A stretch of DNA of 64,000 bases, taken from contig JAAOMT010000602.1 of NCBI GenBank assembly GCA_016748015.1, positions 62,001-126,000 on the forward strand, in the 5' to 3' direction. The notes below the pieces were generated by a model. The model searched no databases. It worked only from the letters and a program-made list of their open reading frames with translations, and had not been told where the DNA came from. The translations under genes were made by a program, and so were the position numbers. Each line of letters opens with the position of its first letter. Position 1 is the first letter of the stretch. Source of the DNA: Geosiphon pyriformis (lineage: Eukaryota; Glomeromycota; Glomeromycetes; Archaeosporales; Geosiphonaceae). Of the stretch, positions 10,462 to 22,700 are shown piece by piece.

Positions 10462-13400
10462 CTATGCAGCTATATAGACAGAAACCAAATTACCAATGCT
10501 GGAAAAAAACATGCAAGACTTACGAAAACCAAAATGCACACCAAAAGCTTCATCAATACCAAGCAAATCAATCACATCAGCAAAAAAACGCGAAGTCAAA
10601 CCAGAGACCAAAGTAGGAGACAAGCCATCTAAAGAAATCAGTCTGTGCTTTTTCATATAGGCATGATGTTTGGCATGAACCAACCATATTTCATCTCTAA
10701 AAGTGAGGCCAAAAGAACATGTGAAATCAATGACCTTCAAACATGCCACCTTGGAACTATAGAAGATGGAGACAGCTTTACAAAACCAATTATCAAAAAC
10801 AAAACTCTTATGAAGAGCCATGGACACCAAGGAACCTGAAACACAAAATGACAACAATTGCAACAAACATGAAGAAAAGACAGAAGAACCAGAAAGTGTT
10901 TTCCAAGTGTTTATGTGAGAATCCAACAACCGATGCCAAGCAGAATCATCGATCTCACAAGAAAAAACATGATCCGACACCTCTATATCACCACAATATA
11001 GACACAACACACTGGAATAAAGTCTATTATAAAGCTGTTTTCGAACAGCCACAGGCAACCAATGATGCAAAGCCTTTATAAAATAAGAGTGCGCATTAGC
11101 CAAAATCCTGTTAGTGAAACTAGTGGCCATATGCAAATCAGGATGCCACACCAAAGAAAAGCGAGACCAATTAACATTAGCACACAAATTGTCAGACAAA
11201 AACTTAGAACCAGACTCTACTTCCCAATGTGCATAACACATGGCATGAAAAGTGTCACGGACAAAGTGCCTTAAATTGCCAGAAACAACATTGCCATCAG
11301 CCATCAAAAAGTGTTCATCCAGGCGAGGAGAAAAAAACCAGTCAGAAACAGAATCAGCACTGGCAATCACATCAGCATACTTGTTTCCCAAAACCCCAGA
11401 ATGACTTTTGACTTTGTGCCAAGCAACATTTAGGACCTTACTGGAAATGACGTTGGCAATGTACTGACACTCAATCTAACATCGATTCCAGAAATCAGGA
11501 GCCACCATACCCAATTCCGATTTGCAAGCATCCAAAGCAGATTGACTATCTGAAAACAAATGGACATTACTAAAAACAGGAACACACTCGAGAGCCAATG
11601 CAATTGCCTGTAACTCAGCCATGGTAGATGACATCAAGCCAGACATACCAACACTCAAACCCATATCAATGACCTATCAGTATAGACAGACAACACCCTT
11701 GCATTAACCCGCAAAAGACAATCACAGATAGACACAAAGCCAGAAGAACCCAGAATGTCCAAAGGACCCATATTAGCAAGAACTGGGATGTGAGCAAGAG
11801 AGAAGTCCTTACCAGCAAGAAACACAGCAGAAAGCCTGAACCACTCAGGAATAGGACCATGGGGGTCCAGTTTCTCCCATCACTTAAATGTGGACCAATC
11901 AAAGACTGTACCATAATGATCACAAATTTGGTCTACAAAGGCCACACCATACTGCTGAAGTGAGGGAAGACACCTGAAAAAAACTGATTTACCCAAAACA
12001 GTTAACATAGACATCCCACTATTGACATGAAAGAAATTGGCAAAGAATCCACCCAGAGACAATTTGCAATTATAAAGCACACGAACCACACCTACCAGAA
12101 AATTATTAGAGGTGCTAACACAAATGTGAACAGGAAAACTCAACAGATGAATAGGGTGCCAACACAAAACCTGCAGATCATGAGACTTATAAAAGAACAA
12201 ATGTTCCACAATTTCACCAGAGTTGGCAAAATTAATAAGAAAAGCAACCATGCCTTCAGACTGAATCTGCAGGAAAGATTTCAAACCATAAAAGGAGGAG
12301 TGGTGAATCAAATTACTAGGAAAGTTGAGTGGAAGTCCAGATTTGAGCTTCAGGTCCTTATAAATCATAGCATCCTACTTGTTACAAATGCTGATAGGAA
12401 CAAAGCTAAATTGTGTCCTGTAGCTAATAATAGGCTGGAGAACCACTGAAACCAAATATAAGAACTGCTTATCTGAGATAGCTTTTTTTAGAACCAAATT
12501 TGTAAAAAAATGAATGTCCGAATGCGCTTTAGCTAAACTAGGTTTGGAAAGACCCTCAGTTAACAGAAATATGCCCAAATACCGATGGGATTCATCTTTT
12601 TTGGCAACAGAGATAGGTGAACCACTAATAAAAAGAGTGAGATTACCAACCCTACAATTGATAGGAATAGCTATAGTCTTGTCATTGTTTATTGAAATGT
12701 CATTAATCTGGAAAAACTCATTAGCAATATCCAAAATGTGTTGAGTAGCACTCTGACTACTGCCAACTCAAATTGTATTATCAACAAAGGTGCCAGCAGC
12801 AAAACAGGAAGAAAGCCCAGCCTGCGACTTGACATGACCACTCTTGGAAATGAAATGAGAAATTAGCCTGTACTCACACATATTCTTCTGATGCTTGACT
12901 TTGCACAAAAGGGGATCATAAAAAATGCGCCACAAAAGAGAGGAAAAGACCTCTTCTTAATCTAAACTATCATGAACCCGATAACCATCTGTCAAACCAA
13001 AATCTGTTATGACTCGATTAGTGCAACCTTTGTGAATGCCACCAAAAAACCGAATGAACCTGTTGTACATTTTAATTCTAACCAGACACTTCTCCAAATG
13101 CTCTCGGCCAACCAAATCATATGCTTTCTTCATATCCTACAAGACCAGCCAAAGTTCTTGGTTCTTTTCCAGAGCATTCTCAACAATTGAACCAACTGCA
13201 AAAATGGGAGACTGTGTCATTGTACCTTTCAAAACCAAAAAATTGTCACCACAAAAAACATTATGAGTGCTGCATGCTAAAGAAATCCTGTCTGAGAGTA
13301 TTTTGGAGAGAATCTTGCGAGTTGCCTTAATTAGTGCAATAGGATGAGTATTTGTAAGAACACCCTTCCATTTATATGGTTTGGGAATCATTGAAACCCA

Positions 13401-15092
13401 AGCTTCCCTCCAGAGACCAGAGACAGATTCCTCAGATAAGCAAAAGTTCAAAAACACCAAGAGCATATTAAGGACCAAAATATTGCAATGTTTCCAAAGC
13501 TCATTTGAGATACCTGAAAGGCCAGCAGCTTTGCCATCCGGCAGGTTGGAGACAACCCCAAACAGTTCATCAAAGTCGATCAAACCCATTACACCAGAAA
13601 AAGCTTTGTCGAAAACATAACCTAGAAGATGATACTGGCAAGACCACTCATTATTAATATCGAGCACTACCCTTCACTTTCTAGTCCAACCTTCCATAAT
13701 CTTATCTACCTTGGACTTTACTAGAGCAAGATCCAACACCAGCTCATCTCCCACCACCAAATGGTCCAAAACCACCTTGCGGAAGGGTCACTCCAAAACA
13801 CTACATACAATATGACCTTTGTTCAACTCAAAACTCTCCATTTTTTTGTCAATTGCCAACTTAATCTGAGATTCTTTGGCATGGTTTGATTCTGACAACT
13901 TAGATGAATGGTAGGATTTCCTGATCTTGGCCAAAGCTGAACAAATAGTATCAAAATGGGAACCCGAAAGAAACAGAGAATCCACAACAGAAGCATTAGC
14001 AAGATCAATTCTTTTCCATGTATCAAGTAGAGAAACAAACTCCTCATGAGAGACCAGACAAGAGGCTTTGACAATCTTCGACACCAAAAGTTCTAATTTG
14101 TGAAATCTGAATGATACTTTATTATAGACACTATTAAAACTATTAAACCACTTTTTTTTGAAAACGTTCTCAGCCAACAAACACACCACTTGGTGAAGGT
14201 GACCCCACATTGTGTCCAGGTCCAGACTCATCTTGGCAGCATAAAATTCATCATGGAACATGGCAGCATTCGCCGACGTATCCTCTTTAAACTTGATTCA
14301 TTCAGCATTACCAGCATCCACAAAATTGTACTTCCAACAATCTTTATTTGCTTGTTTGTGCAATGTGTTCAACTGCGCATCCAGCAAACCACCAAGACCC
14401 ATGGAAACAGAAACAGTTTTATGATTAGTATTAAAATACTCTTCAACACCAGACATATTATAATCCAGAATTGCATTAACTAAACTCAATAACACAAACA
14501 CATAATCAATAATTTTAGCCACTCCACAAGAATTGGCCCACATAGCTTCCTTTCCAAACAAGCTTCCACTCAAGGAGTTGACCAAACCCAAATCAAAACA
14601 TTTTCTAAAGCTGGCACTTTTGTGAGAACCATTTTTATTGAAATCTCCACCCAAGATGACAAAAAAAGACTTATTTACTGCCCTCGCAATCAAAGAATTG
14701 ATATCATCCACCTGAGAGAAATGTACCACCAAAGATGATCCAGCATACAGCCCCAAAACTGACACAGACAGTTTATTTTTGAAGAGAAGCTTGATAGAAA
14801 AAAACCAGCCAGGAATGTCCGAAACCTTACACATATGCTGAGCCAAAAAATTGTTTATAATGATTATAACCCCAGAACTCATGTGACCAGAATTCAAACC
14901 AGAAGTAAAAATTCGAATGCCAACAAACTTGTTCATGATCCAAGGGTGAATCCCATCTTTCAACTTAGTCTCAGTAACAATTAAAATCATATTGTTCATT
15001 TCTTTATGCCAACAAATAATATCCTCCTGTTTTGCAGGATTGTTCATTCCCCTAACATTGCACATGGCAATTTTCCAAATATAACCAGTCAT
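10462..15092 (-). pseudogene. LINE ORF2: endonuclease, reverse transcriptase, RNase H (broken)
   Basis: The only ATG fitting the endonuclease start is at 15092-15090, overlapping the ORF1 stop. In order: an APE-like endonuclease (CNVRGMN, ETKL, GGDFN, IDYVF, and TNH where SDH is usual); reverse transcriptase (DGKAAGLSGISNELW near 13,540; motif A around DMKKAYD at 13,120; motif B GEVF-like at 12,950; motif C FVDN at about 12,780; INNDKT); then RNase H (YTDRS near 11,690, AELQAIALALE, FSDSQSALDA, HSGVLGNKYAD). In-frame stops lie at 14298, 13788, 13674, 13137, 12957, 12768, 12375, 11880 and 11476. A deletion of about 60 bp near 11,675 removes part of RNase H and shifts the frame. Motif C has Asn for the second catalytic Asp. 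The frame is otherwise continuous. Confidence 0.9.
15089..15092 (-). promoter_or_regulatory. ATGA stop-restart overlap between LINE ORF1 and ORF2
   Basis: The coding strand reads TCT CAA TGA for the end of ORF1 and ATG ACT GGT for the start of ORF2, sharing the four bases ATGA. The downstream frame is -1 relative to ORF1. Overlapping stop and start codons are known to allow termination-coupled reinitiation in some LINEs (for example silkworm SART1); that use here is inferred. Confidence 0.6.
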
Positions 15093-16951
15093 TGAGATAA
15101 GGAGAGAACCAGAGGATCCAAACCAGCACACATCTGCTCTAATTTTGCCAAAATCAAGCCAATAGAGACATTGAGAGCAACCAACTTCGACTCTAAAATG
15201 CCAATTTTAGAAGTTAGCACCTTGGAACTGCTCAGACCCAATTGAGAATTGTTATTGCCAGACGAAAGAGAAATAGGCTGAATCAAAGAAACATCTAACA
15301 CCATGTTGGAACCCAAGTCAGAGTCATCAACCATAAAAAAATCAGAGACGGATGGGTGAGGAGTACTCACAGAAAGAATCACACTAGAAGAAGGAGCTGA
15401 AGGCACCAAACTGAGATTGTCAAGACAAAGAATAATGTTCGAAATTTAATCAGATAAAAGCTCTACAAAGCATTTCAGACGTGCCAAACATATACCCAAG
15501 GGGGAATCAACCATAGAAAGAGGGGGAGAGATATCACCAGAACTTAAAGCACCAAAGGACAGAGAACCAGAACCAGAGCCATCATGAAATCCATGAGAGA
15601 CTGAAACAACTGAGACCACTTGGGCCCAGAATTTGCCTCCAAAAGCAACAGGACAAGAGATTAGAACCTTCTTTTTAGCATATAATTTGGCCAGCTGGAG
15701 ACGAGTATCCAAGTTAGCAGGCTTTTTAAATGACTTGGGTGACTGAAAAGCTGATGCAACTTCAGCATCACATTCCAAGGCAGAATGACCAAATTTCCCA
15801 CACCATTCACAGTGAACTAAATCCAACCTAGCCCATAAGAGTTTTACATTACCAAAGATTGGCTCTGTGCAAAAAACTGACTCCATAGCTTCATTAGATT
15901 CAAAGCAGACTACAGCACAGCGAGTTCTATTGCCAGTCTCCAATGAACGATTGATGACACAAGTTTTTCCATTGGCCCCTTCCAAAAAAGTCCCAAGATC
16001 ATGAGCTGTTGTTCCCACTGGCAATGTGAACAGAAGCACCCTGAATTGATCTCTAAAAGCCCATGTCTCACAATCTTTCACAGCTTTTGCCACACGCACA
16101 GAATCTTTTCCAATTAAGAAAGACCATTTTGAAGCCAATTGCTCTGCCTGTTCTGGTTCAGCAAATTCCACCACAGCTTTCTGCCACATGCTGATCAGCT
16201 GAATTTTGATTGATTTAATATCCCCAAATTCAGACACTGCGGCGACAATCATATCTTTTGACATGTCCATGGAAATTTTTTTGATCACCACAGCTCAATC
16301 TGACCCAATTCTTTGTCTTTTAAGATTGCTGTTTACTATGATGTCATTTTCCCTGGCCAATGAGGTGGCTTTTTTCATGCTTGCTTCAGAGATAAAGGTA
16401 GATCTGATGATCTCTTCAAATTTTGAAGGGGTAGTGGCCCCCCCAAAACCATTGATTCTTGAAAATAATTTTCTTATGGCATAAGTTTTGGCTGTTGCCA
16501 ATTTTCCTTCCACAGTCAAAAGATTGATGTCCAAAGCAAAAAATTTTTTTACAGCCACTTCCACCTGAATTTTAATGATTTTGGGATCAATCCACACCTT
16601 ATCCAAAGAAAAAGACTTATGGGAAGGAAGAGAAACCTCCTCTTCCTCCTCCATGTTGAAATTAATAGAGCCAAGGGGGGAGCCAACAATTGCACCATTA
16701 TTGAAATGCTTGGCTTAGGGTGTATTCATCTTGGAATCGGATACTCCTTCACCTTCGAAAGCCTCCCCATCAGTATCCATGCTATTAAACTGCCTGATCA
16801 CTTGACCAGATCCACTACTTTTAAGAGCCACACCATTACTTGATAGCTTAGCACCCCCAGGAGGTTTCTTGACCTTATGACTTGAACCACTACTAACTGA
16901 ACCAGAAGTTGGAACTCTGGTCGACCTTTTTTTAGCACCAGTACCACTCAT
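15089..16951 (-). pseudogene. LINE ORF1: RNA-binding protein with zinc knuckle (broken)
   Basis: ATG at 16951 to TGA at 15089-15091, 620 codons all in one frame, interrupted only by stops at 16715-16717 (TAA), 16295-16297 (TGA) and 15446-15448 (TAA). The N-terminus is basic and Ser/Gly-rich (MSGTGAKKRSTRVPTSG). The centre has RRM-like sequence (KSIKIQL ... KAVVEFAEPEQAEQLA). A CCHC knuckle follows (CEWCGKFGHSALEC, about 15,770-15,810), then a Ser-rich tail. Such ORF1 proteins bind element RNA and act as chaperones. Each stop is one C-to-T step from Gln or Arg. No indel was found. Confidence 0.9.
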
Positions 16952-17083
16952 GGGAACAGCCAGATCAACAACAAAAGGATTTGTTTCTTGTAAAGTGATG
17001 GAAAACAGTATAAAATAGCAGAAAAAACTTCTTTCAAAATACGTTTTTTGAGGATTTTAGGAGGTAAAAGAGAAAAAAGTTTT

Positions 17084-17102
17084 TTAATTATAATTCAATT
17101 TT
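17084..17102. repeat. LINE target-site duplication, right copy
   Basis: Same 19 bases as 10312-10330, adjoining the 5' end of the element. Confidence 0.9.
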
Positions 17103-18379
17103 GTTTAAATATTATAAATAATTATAAATAATTTTGATTTATTAAAAAATATATAAATTTATGACATACACTCAAATTTTCAAGTAATTAAAAGTATTTT
17201 AATTATTTATAATTGTAAAATTTAATTCTATTTTAAATATTTATTTTATTTTATTTATAAATTATTATATTAAATAACAATTTGATTTTAAAATTAAAAA
17301 CTAAGCTACTAATATTTAAAAAAATGTTTTACAATCTTTTTTTAAAGTGCTTTAAGTAATTATTTGTGTTTTTATTAAATTATTTAAAATTATTTAATTT
17401 TCATTTTAAAAGATTTTTGTAATTAAGTTTTATTGTTTTTTTAAAAGATGTCTTAATATATGTTTTTTTACTAGTTTTTATTAAAGTTTTGCAGAATTAA
17501 AAATAATAAAAAAGAAAAACTTGTAATATACTCCAAGTTTCATTCTATTAATAAGCAAAAAAAAAATTTCTATTTAAAAGTAATTTTAAAGCATTTATAA
17601 TAATATATAATGTCATTATATATAAAATTAACAATTAAAAATAACTGTTTAATTTATTATTGTTTTGATTTTTATCTATTTATCAGATAATTTGTTATTG
17701 TTATTATGTTTTAGTTTTTATTAAATATTATTATAAAAAATCTAACTAATTATATCAAAAGATTAACTAACAGATATTTTTTCAATTGGATTTATCTTTT
17801 TGCAAATAAATATTACAAATTCAAATATATTTTTTTATATTTTTTTTAAGATCAGCCAATAATATTATATTAATATTTTTTGAATTATTTTTGTTTTTTT
17901 GAAATATTTTGTTAATGAATCAATAGGTATATTATATATTATTTTTTTTAGTTTTTTTAACTTAATTAATTTTAACAAATTAAATAAAATTTTAATTATT
18001 TATATAAATTTTTTCTTTTTTCTTAATTATAGTTTAATAAGTACTATTTTTTACTTAAAAAGTTGGCAAGTGTTATATAGTTTTTCAAATTTATTGTTAT
18101 GTTTAATTGTAAATAAAATACTAATAATTAGTTTTTTGAGATTGTTATGACTTTTTTATTATTGAATTACTAATTAAAATAATGTGTTTGTATTTTGATT
18201 GTTTATTTCTTTCTAATATTTGATTTTATAATTGTATTAAAAAATTTAACTTATGTTCTAGTTTTAATTTATTATATAATCAAATCAAAACTAAAAGATA
18301 CTAATTTTAATAGTTTATTGTCTATACAATCACAAAGCATTTTTATAATTTTGTTTAACTAAAAACATAATTTTATTTA
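17103..18379. other. Extremely AT-rich block, no gene
   Basis: Continues the AT-rich DNA interrupted by the LINE. G and C are very scarce. The ORF at 17899-18150 is a run of Ile/Leu/Phe/Asn codons explained by composition and is not a gene. Confidence 0.7.
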
Positions 18380-18401
18380 CAGAGGAGTATAAAAAATATT
18401 G
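18380..18401. repeat. Terminal inverted repeat, transposon A left
   Basis: Pairs with 19711-19732, 20 of 22 bases matching. Confidence 0.9.
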
Positions 18402-18477
18402 GGCATTTTTATAATATGTTATATAAAAAAACTAACTTATGAATCGTTAATTTTTTATTATTATATTAAAATACATG

Positions 18478-19514
18478 TTAGTAATTTGTTTGACCTCCAT
18501 TTGCTTCAAAAATAGCTTGAACTTAACATAGAATAGACTTGATCAAATCATAATAGTAATTTACAGGTATTGCATCCCATTCTTCCTTAAACCACTGTTC
18601 TAATTGTACAATATTTGAGAGTTGTGAATTATGTTGATGAATTTTAACTTCAATATATAACCAAAGATTTTCTATTGAAGTAATATCAGGACTTTGTGCT
18701 GGCCAAGGAAGTAATTCAACATTTGAAGAGGTAAAAAAAGAATGCGTGACTTTTGATGTATAGATTGGTATATTGTCTTCCTGAAAAAAAAGCTTTTTTT
18801 GAGTTTTTTTGCATGAAGTTTTACCATAGGAATTGCATAATTTGCCAAGATTTTGTGGTGTATAACTCCATTAATATGACCAACCAAAGGAACTAAAGGA
18901 TCCAAACCAACCCATAAAAAACATTATCAAAACATATGACTAAAGCTTTTTCTAATTGTGACTGCAATATAATTCTTATGAAACTCTTCGAAAGATTTAT
19001 GCTATACATGTTCAAATCCTGTAGTTTTAAATCGTGTATATGTAGATTCATCTGACCAAACAACTTGTTTAAAATTTTCTACTGTCCAATTTTCATAAGT
19101 ACGAGCCCATTGTAAATATTTTTCTTTATTTGATTTAGAAATTAATGGCTTGAGACGAGAAATGCACAAGCGAAGTCCTTCTTAAGCTAATCTATTTCAA
19201 ATAGTTTGTATAAAAATAGATTTGTTGGTATCTTTAATAAAATTTAATTGTATTTGAGAAAGAGTTTGGCGGTGGATTTTTTTATTCTCCATTATTAAAT
19301 ATTTGAGTTGTTCACATATGCATTTGTCAAGAATTTGTGGTCAGCCTGTTCGTTTTTAAGGAAGTTTTTTTAGTTTGTATAACTTCTATACACGTATTAC
19401 AGAAGAACGTGAACATCCAATAGTCATGAAAATCTTACTGTTTATATATCATAACTTTTTTGCTGAAATAATCTCTTCTTTTTGGTATTCAAAAAGTTCT
19501 TTTCCAAAACACAT
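18478..19514 (-). pseudogene. Tc1-family DD34E transposase (broken)
   Basis: From an ATG at 19514 to TAA at 18478-18480, close to the usual length of about 340 codons. The catalytic triad can be read: VVWSDEST (first Asp, about 19,050), FFQEDNIPIYTS (second Asp, about 18,775) and SPDITSIENLW (Glu, about 18,668), with 34 residues between the second Asp and Glu. This is the cut-and-paste transposase of the Tc1/mariner superfamily. Many in-frame stops and at least one frameshift in the run of A/T at about 18,787 destroy it. The 77-residue ORF at 18672-18905 is only a fragment of this protein read partly out of frame. Confidence 0.88.
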
Positions 19515-19710
19515 TTGATGTGTAAATTTTTTTACAACAAGAATATTTGATATTTTATATATACACATATGATCCACTGTTGTGTTTTACAAGGATGCAA
19601 TTTATGTTGATTTGTAAATTATAACTATAAGTAATTATAAAAAAAATTATGGCCTACATTGGTAATAATATTACAATATATAGCTTTTTTTTTATATTAT
19701 ATTAAGTGTT

Positions 19711-19732
19711 CAATACTTTTTATACTCCTTTG
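19711..19732. repeat. Terminal inverted repeat, transposon A right
   Basis: Reverse complement of the left end, followed directly by the TA target duplication. Confidence 0.9.
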
Positions 19733-19734
19733 TA

Positions 19735-22700
19735 TATAAGCTATAATGTATTCTTTTTATTACTATTTAATTGAAATAAAATAACACTTAATTAACGATT
19801 TGTCTAAGTTGAATTTTTTTAGAATAGACTTAAAAATTGGGTTTTTTTAAGAATATTGAAGACTTTCTGTCAATCTATGCTTTAATAATAGTTGACATCT
19901 TTTTTAAAAAGTTGGTTAAAAAAATTACAAATTTTTGATAATAGAATGTTAATTTAAGAAAAGATTACAGTTTACATACATTTATTTATTGTTTGAGTTT
20001 TTATACTTTTTCTATTTTGGCCAGGTTATGAAAATTTTATCTTTTGCAATAAAATGTTTTAAAAAGTAAGTAGATTAATGTTCAAAAAAAACTAAAATTT
20101 TTTCTTTTTTGAATATTACTACAATTGAGAATATTATGTACTTTTTGGTTTGTGTATAAATTTAAGCTTTTCTATTCATTTATTTTTTTTTAATAAATTT
20201 ATTATTTTTTTAATTGAATTGATAAAGCTTTATATAAATTAGTCAAATTGATTTGGTTTTGATTACATGCTAAGTTAAATTGGTTCTTTTTAATTTTTTC
20301 ATATAACTTTAAAGTTTTTTCAAAAAGTTTTAATGTTTATTTTTCTTTTTATTTTAGTTGACTCTCTTTATTTAACTATAAGAGATTCAATTTATAACAC
20401 ATTTTTCTTAAATACTTTTGTATTGTTTTTTTTTTTTATTAAATATTAAGTTGATTAATTTTTAATTTTTTGAATAGATTAAGTAAATATATTTTGTACA
20501 AAAATTATGTTGCTAATTGTTTTATTTAACATATTTATTAAACTGTTAATAGAATATTTTTTTAAGCATATCATAATATAACCAATAAAAGAGTTTTTTA
20601 TTTACAATTAATTCTTTATTGTTTATTTGTATATTGATTAAAGATTTTTTTTTGTTATTAAATATTGTGAAAATTAATTTAATTTTTTTGTTATTAGAAT
20701 TTTTAAAATTATTTTTATTATTATTGTTGTTTTTAAACTGCTATTATTGTTAAGCTATTTTTAAAAGCACTATTTAATATCAGTATATTATTACAATTTA
20801 CTTTTTGTTATATTAAATAATAAGTTTACAGAGATTATAATTTAGTAAAGCCTTAACTTTTGTTTTCAAAAATTATAATGTAATTCTAACTTTAAATATT
20901 TTTATGTTTGTTTTAATACATATTCTATTAATTTACACAGAAATAGCTTTAACAATTTTTAATTTTTTTTTATCTTTATAGAATTGTAAATGTGTTATTA
21001 ATTGACAAAAAAATATATAAACAAAGATTTTCATAAAAACTTTAACTATTAAATAAGAACTTGATTTCTAAATTATTTTTGAGAATTTAATATTGATAGT
21101 TTTTTAAATGTTTTTGTCTTTGGTGTTTTATTTTTGTTATTGAATGTTAAAATGACTGTATAAAAACTAATTTTTTGTTTTTTTAATTTTGTATAACCAA
21201 ATATCAAAAATTGGTATAATTTTATAACATATAATTTGTTATTTTTTTTTAGATTTTGTATGTATTATTCAAATTTTATTTGTTACTTTAATATTAAAAT
21301 AAAAGTTTTAAATTTATTTAAATTGGATTATAAAAAAAATAATTTTGTTTTTTATTTTCTTAAAACCATTTAATAATTTGTTAAATAGCATCAGCAGTTG
21401 TTTTTTAGGTAAATTATATAGCCACAAATTTTTAAAAATACTCTTTATTAATCTGAATTTTATAATTATTATGTACTAATTGGCTGTTAAATTTTATATA
21501 TATCTTTAAATAAAAGTAAGAAAATTGTATTTTGTTAACTAAAAGCAGTTTTTAAAGAGATTTCAGTTGATTAATAAATAGTTATACAATAGTAAATTAG
21601 ATTATTTAAAATCTCAAACTTAAGAAATAATTGTTTAAAGATAATTAAAAATATTATTTGATTAATATTATTGTTTTTGTTTTTGTTTTCGAAATTTTTT
21701 TAAATAAGCTTAATTAAAAAAATAAACAATATAAAAAAAAAAGTTTTAGTTAAGTAATCAATGTAAAACTAATTCCAAAAATTCTGAAACTATTAATTAT
21801 ATTAAGCTTCAACAGAAAAATAAATAAAACAAGATAAAAAAGAATATGACAACCTTATAAGAAGTATTATTTTTATGTTATAAATAAGTAATAGGCTAAT
21901 AAATAATAAGGAAAAAGAAATATTATATAAAAAAATTAAAAAGTAAATTTAACTGTATAAAATTATATAATTTAAGAAAAGAAAAGAGAAAAAATATTAA
22001 AAAGTCAATATTATTGAATTAATTTTGTAATTAAGAAAAAAAATTTAGTCTGAAATAAATTTTTAACACTTTGAAAAGTTTTACTTATATACTTTTAAAA
22101 AAAATTATAATAATGTCAGTAATTTAATTAATAATCAAGTTAATAATCAAGTTAAAAATTAAGTTAATAACTAAGTTGACAATTATATTAACAAATAATT
22201 TTAAAAATAAAATAGTTAATACATATAATTTAATATGATTAAAAATAAAAAATTCAATTATAATATTAAATTAATAATTTTATTGCTCTTAATACTTAAG
22301 TAATTGATTTAATTTATCAAAAAAAATTTTTTTTAAATTATTACAGTAAAACAATATTATTTTAGTCTATATTTATTACAAAAATCAAATATATAACAAC
22401 TTAATTTCAATTTAAAAATATTTACAATAGCTTAATTATTTATAAAAAATTTAGTTATTAAAACTTAAACACACAATTTAAAATTATTATGTTATATATT
22501 TCAAATTTCAAGTCCAAATTAATAATATTAAATAAGTAACAGCTTTTTTTAATAAGGTAAATTCCAAATTTTTAACTAAACTATAAGTAAAAATATTGAT
22601 TTATTTTATTTTAACATTAATAAAATGCCAATAATTTTTAAAAAACTTGTTAAATAATATATATTATTTTTAATATTTTTTAAAAAAATGGATTACAATT

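Larger units (their letters stand above)
10331..17083 (-). mobile_element. Complete two-ORF LINE (APE-RT-RNase H type), inactivated
   Basis: A 6,753-bp non-LTR retrotransposon on the minus strand, flanked by a perfect 19-bp target-site duplication. Order, 5' to 3': a 5' leader of about 132 bp, ORF1 with RNA-recognition and CCHC zinc-knuckle sequence, ORF2 with apurinic-type endonuclease, reverse transcriptase and RNase H, a 3' untranslated tail of about 120 bp, and a poly(A) run. Its base composition is clearly richer in GC than the flanks. Both ORFs can be traced end to end, but 12 in-frame stops, one deletion with frameshift and a damaged RT active site make it non-autonomous. It resembles LINEs I recall as abundant in Rhizophagus genomes; that likeness is from memory. 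Confidence 0.95.
18380..19732 (-). mobile_element. Tc1/mariner transposon A, complete ends, dead
   Basis: A 1,353-bp element bounded by TA on both sides (18378-18379 and 19733-19734). The 22-bp terminal inverted repeats (18380-18401 and 19711-19732) begin CAGAGGAGTATAAAAA and CAAAGGAGTATAAAAA and differ at two positions, both transitions. The transposase lies on the minus strand and is broken. Confidence 0.93.

Noticed and set aside
11666-11923. Minus-strand 85-residue hydrophobic ORF inside the LINE
   Set aside because: It is in a different frame from ORF2, which reads continuously through the same bases up to the deletion.
10645-13620. Several plus-strand ORFs of 60-140 residues across the LINE
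   Set aside because: They are antisense shadows of LINE ORF2, whose protein motifs are clear on the minus strand.
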